Of a DNA stretch of 64,000 nucleotides, positions 55,341 to 64,000 are shown one piece after another. Position 1 is the first letter of the stretch. Each line of letters starts with the position of its first letter. Under the pieces are notes generated by a model. It was not told where the DNA came from. It ran no database searches and saw only the letters and a list, made by a program, of their open reading frames with translations. Made by a program: the position numbers and the translations under genes. This DNA is from Schistocerca nitens (lineage: Eukaryota > Arthropoda > Insecta > Orthoptera > Acrididae): NCBI RefSeq assembly GCF_023898315.1, contig NC_064615.1, forward strand, positions 1,189,312,759 through 1,189,376,758. The letters run 5' to 3'.

Positions 55341-56920
55341 AATTCTTTTTATATGTTTAGCTGAGATCTGTATTTTTTCGTTAAAGCACTCATTTTCAGT
55401 GCAGGGAAAAAAAAAATCATCATGCACCTCTGATGAAAATTCAAAGAGCAGTGTATTACTAACTTGTCTTTTGATTCCATCACTAGTCATGAAATCTTTG
55501 CAGATATCTTGTTTGGAAGTTGCGAGGCCTTTGGGAATATTTTGAAATGGATCCATAACCCCTCATAATGTGCTATCAGGGTTTGGTGAGCACTAAATTT
55601 ACTTACTCTTGGCAGTTTGTAAGGTTTGTAGCTTTAGTGTCAGAACACACTATATATTATTGTCATGTGGTGGTGGTGGTGGTGGGGGGGGGGGGGGAGG
55701 AGTTTGTGGCAAAAGACTGAAAATTCAGTCAAGAATACTGAAAGGTTGAAACGTGCTGGCCTAGTAGATAGGTATAAAAGATTAGTTCTGACAATAACAC
55801 AGGTGTCAAACCCTGAGATAAAAAGGTGCACATAGCACCTGTTTTCAGAGGAACATTCACGTATTTGCTTCATTAGATGTTCTTTCAGCTTTGATGTGTT
55901 ATCCGTGGATATATGAGGGATGGAGATGGCCAGACTGATACTAGATAGACTGGAAGTGATGCTCAATGACATGGTTAGAATTTCCTCCAGTAGAAATAGC
56001 AAAGGTGTCTTTTGCAATATATCAGACAGTCTCCTTTGTATAGGTTTGTAAAATAGTTAACGTGTATCATGAAATATTGTATATTTTAGTAAGGTGACAG
56101 AGAAATCAAAAAAAGGTTAAACCTGGTATACATGGAATTGGTTTTCAAAGTAAAAAGGCTACTGTGTTCCAACAAAGCGAAATGTACTTTCAGTTAAAGT
56201 CATTGTAGGTAAAAAATACAAAGTGCCTGTGGTTGAAACTATTGTTAGGTCACTATAGTCGGCTTTAGAACAATACAAATTCTGAGAAAAGTTTGTACTC
56301 TATGCCACTTTCATTTAATGCAAGGTGCATCATGAGGGATGATGTGTAGTCACTTTGCTTCTATAACAACCTGAGGCCTGATGAAGGACTAGTTTTCGAG
56401 TTTACTGCCATTCAAATATAAATTGATACTTTCCATATTTTCAGAGATGATGGTAAGGGGCAGACAAAGAGGAGCACATTGAAGGAAGAATCATTTCAAT
56501 TCATTGCACTAAGAATGTATTGTCACTATACCCACTCCCTCCTTTTACCATGTCTATTCATCAGCAGTGCTTAATTCTTCACCTCATAAAGATAATCACT
56601 GGCAAAAAAACTTAGAAATGTTCAGAATGTAACCGTGTGTACAAATTAATTTGGGATGAGAATGTAAAATGACTCATTCCACATCATTACAGACTGTCGT
56701 GCAAAATGATCCAAGGGACATGTAACTGATTCTGTCTTAAAATTCAGTAATCATTTCTAAACTATGTAGCATAAAATTAAATACTTACTTATATATTACT
56801 CTTCTTTTTATTATGATGATGCATAGGGATTGTTAGATATAGGAATGAAATCTTAAAGAATAGAAATGTGATGCAAAGGAATTTTAATTGGAAATAAGGA
56901 ACAGTCTTTGTTATGCACTT
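55341..56920. other. Gene-free stretch
   Basis: A GGT/poly-G run lies at 55668-55697. Frames such as 55640-56017 (minus) show no family signature. Confidence 0.45.
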
Positions 56921-56937
56921 TTTCAGCAGTTCAGAGT

Positions 56938-57191
56938 CCGCCTCCATTAGCTGAGTGGTCACCATGGTAGAGTGCCACACCTAAGGGCCTGGATTCGATG
57001 CCCGGCTGGGGCAGGAAATTTTCTACACTCAGGGACTGGGTGTTGTGTTGTCCTCATCATCATTTCATCCCCATCTCCATTGTGCAAGTCGCCTAATATG
57101 GCGTCGAATGCAATAAGTACTTCCCCTTGGCGACCGAACTACCCTGAATGGGGGACTCCCGGACCACAATTCCATACGCTCATTACAATTA
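56938..57191 (+). mobile_element. tRNA-derived SINE (family 2) with perfect 17-bp duplication
   Basis: The head has A box TAGCTGAGTGG at 56948-56958 and a B-box-like GGATTCGATGC at 56991-57001. The body CTCAGGGACTGGGTGTTGTG and GCCTAATATGGCGTCGAATG matches the copy at 20041. TTTCAGCAGTTCAGAGT is duplicated without mismatch at 56921-56937 and 57192-57208. Confidence 0.92.
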
Positions 57192-57208
57192 TTTCAGCAG
57201 TTCAGAGT

Positions 57209-57514
57209 AATGTTAATGCATTAAAACCACATTTATAGAAGCTCTTTGTTCTTAGTTGTAGTATCTCAAAAAAATTTTTTTTGCTGCTTCAGGAGTGAAT
57301 CTGCTCTCTGGAAATTGGACCAAATGGAAAAACAAGTGGTCTGATCCTTGGCAAATACTACCGTAGGATATGAGCTAATGCAGTTATAGGTAAATTACAC
57401 TTCTGCAGAATACCGTTACTGAATTGCACTAAGGTTTTTTCCCCCAGTAGAATACTAACTAATACGGTTGTTCAGATTTATGTCACTCTGAGCGATCACC
57501 TGAACATTTATGAA
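57209..57514. other. Gene-free spacer
   Basis: Nothing recognised. Confidence 0.4.
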
Positions 57515-57570
57515 TAGTGTCTCAATATTATGATAAGGATAGTTGCTATCCACCATATAGCGGAGATGCT

Positions 57571-57615
<45 letters not shown>

Positions 57616-57637
57616 TGTGTGTGTGTGTGTGTGTGTA

Positions 57638-57717
<80 letters not shown>

Positions 57718-57885
57718 GTCTACTTTAAACAGCTACTTTAAACAGAGACCTTGTTGGCCGAAAGCTTTTATTGTGAGAGTCTTTTTGTTGTGCCCATCTG
57801 TGACTCAGCTTCTCCGCTCTGTAGTGACTAGCAACATTCTTTTCATAATATTGCTACATTCCGTCCTGGATTTTCTATTGTATGA
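57515..57885. mobile_element. Fold-back repeat with compound (GA)n/(GT)n core
   Basis: A short left arm (ATAAGGATAGTTGCTATCCA, CATATAGCGGAGATGCTGAG) is followed by two alternating (GA)n and (GT)n blocks (57575-57714). A full right arm follows: TTGTTGGCCGAAAGCTTTTA, AGTCTTTTTGTTGTGCCCAT, CTCAGCTTCTCCGCTC and TTCTTTTCATAATATTGCTA up to TTTTCTATTGT. Microsatellite growth appears to have replaced the inner part of the left arm. Confidence 0.78.
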
Positions 57886-58429
57886 ACAATGTCTGATAAT
57901 TTGCTTTTTAGCATTGATTGTAACACAGCTGCTGGTGACCACAACAGTCTCACGCCTGTTGCAGGTGGCTGCAACAGTGTCTGACACCGTGTGCCCTTCT
58001 GCCTGGCAGTGAAGCATTTGTCACTGCACATACTGCAGTCAACATGTTAAAGTATCTTGCCCGTCTTCACAATGAGTGCTCGTGCTACACAAAGAACAGT
58101 ATTCTGTAATCAGTATAACTGAATGCACACACACTTACAGCACCAATTACATTTTCTGATAATACTCTTACGTACTTCGTGAACAGTAGTAGTACTGTAA
58201 TACTATTCTGGCACTTGTGGGTATTACGTGGCGTAGAACCGTACTAACACACTTTTATAGTCAGAATGAACATTTATTTCGGCAGTGAACAGAGCAAATA
58301 TAGAAAAGGGTGTTGAACATGGCGTGAGAGAACAAAGACTCAACACAAAACCAAAGAGCATAATTAAAGAAGTGTCACTTTGCGTCAGAGATGCCACATA
58401 CTTTTAAGTTTGGGGACTGTTGACTGGAA
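57886..58429. other. Gene-free spacer
   Basis: No gene or repeat recognised. Confidence 0.4.
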
Positions 58430-58975
58430 TACACCTTAAAATTCTAAAGGTAAAAGGAATGAAGTACTGGGAGCAGAAGATTATCCTCAACTCGTACGGA
58501 AAGTGCAGTGCATTTATATGATAACAAGAAGGGGACGCAGTAGCTGAGAAGGAAGAGAGCCAGGATTGTAGTGTATCCCTGATGTTGTTCAGTCTCTACA
58601 TTTAGCAAGCAATGAAGGAAATCAAAGAGAATTTTGAAAATGGTTATAAAGTCCAGGGAGAAGAAGTAAATCTTTATGGTATGATGTAATTCTGGTAGAG
58701 ATGCTAAAGGACTTGGAAGAGCAGGTGGATAGTGTCTTGACATGAGGATGTAAGATGAACACCAATAAAGCTAAACAAAGATAATGACATGTAATCTAAT
58801 TAAATTGGGTGGTGCATTAAATTAGGAAACGACACTGAAATTTGTGTCTAATTTGGCCAGCAAAATAGGTGATGATGGTTGAAGCAGAGAGGATATAAAA
58901 TGCAAACTGGCGATAGGAAGGAAAACATTTCTGCAAAAGAGAAATTCATTAACTGCATTGATTGACTGTTCTGTT
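58430..58975 (+). mobile_element. RTE-like LINE fragment
   Basis: Nucleotide-level match by eye to 30430-30940: GTACTGGGAGCAGAAGATTA, AGCCAGGATTGTAGTGTATC, GGACTTGGAAGAGCAGGTGG, GATGTAAGATGAACACC and GAGGATATAAAATGCAAACT. It is heavily decayed and has no open frame of note. Confidence 0.75.
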
Positions 58976-59039
58976 GGTTCTTGGTAGTATATTTTACATA
59001 TCTGAGGAGTGAAAAAAACACACAACACTGGTGTAATAG

Positions 59040-59111
59040 TCTACAATATTTATTACTTATTTCACAAACCGGTTGTAGGCTGTTACATCATCACCAGGTA
59101 CAAATATAAAG

Positions 59112-59145
<34 letters not shown>

Positions 59146-59690
59146 GGTCAAGAACTGTATAAAGAAGAGAGTGCACCTATTGTTTCTGCTTTTTCTACAT
59201 TGTGGAGTCCACCAAGGTAGGAGGGCAGCCATTGGTTGATGCTATTGTTTGATTGCATACAATTCCATTTGGGAGTTACCTTCATTCATGATGATGGATA
59301 TTAGGTGATGTATCATTGAATGAAAGGCAGTATGTTTATGGACTACTGGGTGCAGAAAATTGGCAGGTTTTATAGTATCTGTGGTGTTAGGTTTCCTATA
59401 AATCTTGAAAGTATGAATATGATCACTGATGTCTATTGTTACATCTGAATAATTGATGCAGTTAACCCCAAACTTCTTCATGAATTTTTTACTGTTGTGT
59501 TTAGAATTTACCTGCTTGGTAGCACCTATGCCCAAAAGCACAACACATCACAACATACCTAAACCAGTATCCAACCATGAAAGGGAGTGGATTATTTTCC
59601 AAGAACTGTTTTTCAAAATTGTCCATGAAGATTTCAGCAAACACTGGACTGATTCCATAGCTACACTACCAGTTTGCATCACCTGCTATT
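59040..59690 (-). mobile_element. Penelope-like element 3 fragment (RT palm and thumb)
   Basis: Minus-strand reading gives TILKNSSWKIIHSLSWLDTG-like sequence and a degenerate YVDD region near 59540-59600. An open piece at 59242-59541 follows with NYSDVTIDISDHIHTFKIYR, KPNTTDTIKPANFLHPVVHK and HTAFHSMIHHLISI. That is the PLE RT thumb, in a subfamily different from PLE1 and PLE2. A (CTA)n run lies at 59116-59146. It is broken, and no GIY-YIG part is visible. Confidence 0.75.
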
Positions 59691-59702
59691 GAAACAAAAA
59701 AA

Positions 59703-59945
<243 letters not shown>

Positions 59946-60840
59946 AGGCAATGCATGCAGTCTGGATGGTGGGGCAAAGAGGTAGTGAGCAAGAGCGTAT
60001 GAAAATCTTGCGCATGACACGATATTTGAAGGTGCTGGGGGTTGCATAAATCACGTTTCAGATCTTAGGTGATTTCCCTTATTTTATAGTGGTGATAAAT
60101 ACCACATGTAAGATTTTTGTATTCTCTCACTTGCAATTCTATGAGCAAATGCAGAGTGTAATTGAGTTTTGGAAACGTAATTAGATTTGTGAAATTCTAA
60201 TAATATTTGCTACTATATTTGAGAGTGAAAGACTATTATGTTTTTTGAATAATAAGAGTGGTTACGAACTTAATGTGCAATTATTTTAGGTATAGATATT
60301 ACCATAACCTATTTCAGTGAACAGTTTTCTATTTTGCATAATGCAGTGTGCATAATAAAAAAAATACGTGGCTTCTCTATGAAATTCGGAACTTATTATT
60401 TCACTATGAGAGAGTCTCAGCCTGTTTCTTAGCAATTCCATGGTAGTCTCACAGAGAACCAGTACAGAATTTAACTGCATTAAATTACCTACAAAAAGGA
60501 CCTGATGACTTTTCATGTAGGACAGATAGTTTGCAGATAACTGAATCATCTTTCGTGTGCACGTGTATGTGTGTCTCTATAAAATGTAACATTTACATTG
60601 GCTCTTGGTGAATATATATATATTATGTCTTTACGAGTATTATCAACGTTATAGAATTCCTCCACTTATCACAGCAGTCAAGCAGGTCATAAGACTGTTC
60701 AATTGATGGTAGGTTTAACTGTAATCTGTTGTTCGCACCTCACTCCTTTTCCTGACATGATGCGTCCACAACTTTATCATTATTTTAAGCTTTATTCCAC
60801 CGTGTGAAACAGTACAGTGGCTGATTTGGGAAGGGGAAGG
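59946..60840. other. Gene-free stretch
   Basis: AT-rich with no recognised feature. TATATATATATTATG lies near 60615. Confidence 0.45.
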
Positions 60841-61990
60841 GATAGCGGAGGGGGAAAGTTCTACTTGTGGGTACGGCAATGGGCACCGGCATGGCACCAT
60901 CCTATGCCAACCTATGCATGGGCCATCTAGAGGAATCATATATCACCACCCAGAACCCCAAACACCTCACGTGGTTCAGATTCATTGATGACATCTCTGT
61001 GATCTGGATCGAGGATGAGGACAGCCTATCCACATTCCTCCAGAACCTCAACTATTTCTCCCCCATTCACTTCACCTGGTCCTCCTCAACCCAAATAGCC
61101 ACTTTCCTTGATGGTGACATCTGCCTCAAAGATGGCTGCATCAGTACGTTGGTCCATATCAAACCTACTAACCACCTGCAATACCTCCACTTCAACAGCT
61201 GCCATCCATTCCATGCCAGGATATCCTTTCCATACTGCTTACCCTTCTGTGGCCATCACATCTGTAATGATGAGTTGTGCCTCTCAAAATACACCGAGGA
61301 TCTCACTGAGGCCTATACAGACTGTAATTACCCTCCCAACCTTGTACAAAAACAGATCTCCCGTGCCTTATCTCTTGAGTCACCTGCCACCTCCAAAAGT
61401 CCCACCATCCAGCCACAGAGGAGCATTCCCTCATGACTCAGTACCACCCAGGGCTAGAGCAACTGAATCACATTCTCCACCAGGGTTTTGACTACCTGTT
61501 GCCGTGCTCTGAAATAAGGACTGTACTGCTCACTATCCATCCCACCCTCCCACAGTGGTATTCTAGCATCCACAGAACCTACACAATATCCTCATCCAGC
61601 CCTACTAACTCCTGCTCCCATGGCACATATCCCTGTAATAGACATAGACACAAGACCTGTCCCATACATCGTTCCACCACCATCCACTCCAGTCTGGTCA
61701 CAAGCACCGCCTACCCCAACAACGCAGGGCTACCTTTGAAACCAGTCATGATCTCCAAACGAAGCTGCAACCATGGTGCTGTGTTCTACACAGGTATGAC
61801 AACCGACAAGCAGTCTGTGGCATGAGTGGCCACCAACAAACTGTGCCCAAGAAACAGCTGGACCGCAGAGATGCTCAGCATGTTGCCTAATACGATCTTC
61901 TTCATTTCAATGACTGCTTCACAGCCTTTGTCATCTGCATCCTTCCAACACCAACTTTTCGACATTGCGCAGGTAGGAACTCTCACTGCA
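60841..61990 (+). mobile_element. Penelope-like element, RT C-terminal half and endonuclease
   Basis: The piece 60867-61436 is open for 189 codons. It reads MGTAMGTGMAPSYANLCMGH, WFRFIDDISVIWIEDEDSLS (FIDD catalytic box intact), IATFLDGDICL and IKPTNHLQYLHFNSCHP. The endonuclease linker follows (EQLNHILHQGFDYLLPCSEI, YPCNRHRHKTCPIHR) with a decayed GIY-YIG region (CNHGAVFYTGMTTDKQSVA, 61770-61825). It belongs to the PLE2 subfamily. It is broken downstream of the RT piece. Confidence 0.85.
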
Positions 61991-62280
61991 ATACGTGGGT
62001 AAGCCAAAACATTATGACCATTGCCCACTGCAACGTTGGAAAATAACTGGTGCCATTGCGGGCACGTAACATGGCGACAAAAGTATGTAGGCAGAGCAAA
62101 AACAGATGAGAGATCATCCTAGTGAAGATATGAGCTGCAAATGGGGAAATCTATTGAGATAAATGACTCTGACAAGGGGCGGGTTATTATTACATGGAGT
62201 CCGTGAATGAGTATCTTGACAATGGCGAAGCTGGTCGAATGTTCACGAGCTAATGTTGCAAGCATCTACCCTCTGTTAAC
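61991..62280. mobile_element. Possible DNA-transposon end fragment
   Basis: TGGGTAAGCCAAAACATTAT followed by GACC at about 61996 resembles terminal repeats of Tc1/mariner-like elements in insects. No transposase motif is seen, and the right end was not identified. It separates the two PLE pieces. Confidence 0.35.
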
Positions 62281-62700
62281 TTTCCAGAATTTCTTGACCT
62301 TGAACCTTGCCTCACCATCATTCCCCAAGTCCCTCAACATGCAAACTAACCTTACAGCCACAGAAAGAATCGCAGTCCACTATCTCAAAACTGATCCCGA
62401 CCTTATAATCCTTCCTGCATACAAAGGCTCCACCACTGTCGTCTTGAACTGCAAGGATTACCTGGCAGGACGACTCCGCCAGGTGTCAGATATGCCACCT
62501 ACAAACCTTGCCACAGTGACCCATTCAAGAAATCCAGCAGGATCTCCAGTTACTTCTCAAATCCTTAAGCCCATCCCAGAATCTCTCCCCAGAGTGCATC
62601 TCTCTGCTCACCCGTACCACTGCATGCTGTCCTGTGAAGCCCCATCATATGCCATGGCCCTCCTGTCTCTGATGGTGATGTTGGTCCTGTGCTCAAATTA
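62281..62700 (+). mobile_element. Penelope-like element, RT N-terminal piece
   Basis: It reads NLTATERIAVHYLKTDPDLI then ILPAYKGSTTVVLNCKDY (62345-62460), the conserved start of PLE RT (compare LPADKGNATVILNKQDY in PLE1). Because it lies downstream of an RT C-terminus and endonuclease in the same orientation, two copies seem to lie head to tail. It is broken and has no RT palm. Confidence 0.78.
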
Positions 62701-63276
62701 ATGATTATTTATTCTCATGTGCAGCCTAATTGTGCCGATGTGCTACTTCTGTCCGTGCACAGTATAAAAAAGTCTGTGGCCTGGTTGTGTGGCACCAGCT
62801 TCCGTCACACTGAGAGGGTTTTACTGCTACGGTTGCAATATTGTGGTGCCTGACCTAATCTTACTTGTGCCACCCGAACAGCCCTCGATGCTGCAATCGA
62901 TGTACCGGCACGTAAGTGTCCTCGGACTGCCTTCCACTGCTGTGGCTGAACTACCTAGTTCTGTGGTAACATCCAAATAGTGGTGGTGTTACAGTTGGCT
63001 GCAGGAACTATATTCTATCAGAGTAGGCACCTTGTTTTACTGTGTTAGAGTCCATAAAACCACAGAGAAATGGTCTTTGGGGCTTAGTCCATTGTGGACC
63101 AGAGTAGGTTACCCATTCTGCCACACACCTAAGAAGGAATAACTTTATTACAATTATTAGTGAGGAAACAAACTTGACTGATTCTGTGACAGTGACAGAA
63201 GATTAACTTTTCCCTCTGTCCCAAGACTCAGTCGGAAGGTGTCGGCTGTATCCCAGTTGTTTCTGCCTGCCCAGCC

Positions 63277-63324
<48 letters not shown>

Positions 63325-63445
63325 TCCAACACCAACACGGGTGCTACTGGTACCATTGTAATACGGCATGGTGGCATCAAGGGATTTAACGGCCTGCCCT
63401 TGATACATCTGCAGCAGATACTGGTCAACAAAAGGAGAGTATCAC
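62701..63445. other. Unassigned, possibly LTR-element leader, with (GA)n
   Basis: A GTATAAAAAA TATA-like box lies at 62761-62770, and a (GA)n run at about 63280-63322. No gene is recognised. It precedes a gag-like frame. Confidence 0.35.
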
Positions 63446-63721
63446 TTGCAACCAGATATTGTCGCTGACAATATGCAATCTTTGTTGGTTCAGTTTATGG
63501 CACTGACTGAAATGCAACTTATTACTTTAATCACAGCACCAGTGGACCAAGAGGCTAAATTAGATTCTCTACAGACTAGGTTAGAAACACAAAATGCTAA
63601 ATTACGCTTCGATTTCGTAGGGACTTTAGAAGCACAAAGTGAAAAATTAGGCTCAAAGTTAACTTCAAAATTTAATTGGAAACAGTTAGATATTTTTCAC
63701 CAAAGCCCTTCAGGCTCATAA
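63446..63721 (+). mobile_element. Possible gag-like frame of an LTR element, right edge
   Basis: This 91-codon frame has a predicted coiled coil (EAKLDSLQTRLETQNAKLRF, GTLEAQSEKLGSKLTSKF) of the kind seen at the start of some insect LTR-element gag proteins. Related but interrupted sequence appears to continue to the window end. Family, LTRs and extent cannot be judged here. Treat it as a fossil of uncertain type. Confidence 0.3.
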
Positions 63722-64000
63722 CTGTGAGTTTCAATACTGTGTAGACAGCCAGGATCTTGGTTTGAAAATACAGCAAAAGATGCTAGATAGGGGCTTCTAG
63801 AAAACTAATATGGTTCTGAGTTGTGTGCTGACAATCAAAAATTTACAACAGTAATGTCAACTGCTCAGCAAATAGATAGTCAAACAGCTGTGTTAGATCA
63901 CTAAGTGAACAATCTGGAGAGGCTGGCATGTGTCAGTGCTCACAGAATTGCTACCACCACTGAGTCCAGGGTAAATCAAACTGAAGGGCAGTTGGGGGAA

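Overview
The window looks like a piece of a very large, transposon-filled insect genome, most likely an orthopteran and probably a grasshopper or locust. That inference rests on the repeat types: I-like LINEs with RNase H, RTE-like LINEs, Penelope-like elements (PLEs) with CA/TG-rich fold-backs, tRNA-derived SINEs and a long-TIR family carrying a tRNA-like box. It also rests on the lack of any gene outside one 3-kb island. No species can be proven from the sequence alone.

Host genes. One compact island at about 50.7-54.0 kb holds everything I would call a working gene. On the minus strand is a small multi-exon gene I do not recognise. Divergent from it, across about 226 bp, run three plus-strand reading frames: METTL23 (two exons, 111-bp intron), a SLIRP-like single-RRM protein and an ACBD6-like acyl-CoA-binding/ankyrin protein. 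The frames are 22 and 68 bp apart and the first canonical poly(A) signal lies only after the third. The layout looks like one polycistronic transcript. From memory, the SLIRP/ACBD6 pair is also dicistronic in Drosophila.

Repeats, left to right. 0-5.4 kb: a broken Ty3/gypsy pol split by a 5'-truncated I-like LINE (copy A). 5.4-9.8 kb: a CR1-like LINE split by a Tc1 element and then a mariner, both with TIRs and TA duplications. 10.0-14.8 kb: a SINE piece, fold-backs, a LINE 3' tail, poly-C runs and an RTE-like LINE end. 14.8-17.5 kb: a long-TIR element split by a LINE tail, then a pogo/Tigger transposase remnant and a 22-bp minisatellite. 21.7-28.7 kb: I-like LINE copy B with an 11-bp target-site duplication, itself carrying a SINE and another LINE tail. 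29.6-33.0 kb: RTE-like LINE pieces, one split by a 1.1-kb solo-LTR-like fossil, then a mariner-type remnant. 34.0-42.9 kb: a PLE with inverted ends, split by I-like LINE copy D, which is split by a SINE. 43.9-45.6 kb: PLE fragments in opposite orientations ending in a near-perfect 183-bp-arm palindrome. 47-50 kb: a fold-back, a SINE-like repeat and a CR1-like LINE end. 55-63 kb: fold-backs, a SINE with a perfect 17-bp duplication, RTE-like and PLE pieces (one apparent head-to-tail pair). The right edge shows a possible gag-like frame.

The target-site duplications give relative ages: gypsy before LINE A; CR1-like LINE before Tc1 and mariner; PLE1 before LINE D before its SINE; RTE-like LINE before the solo LTR. 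All coordinates were read by eye, so element edges without a stated duplication are approximate.
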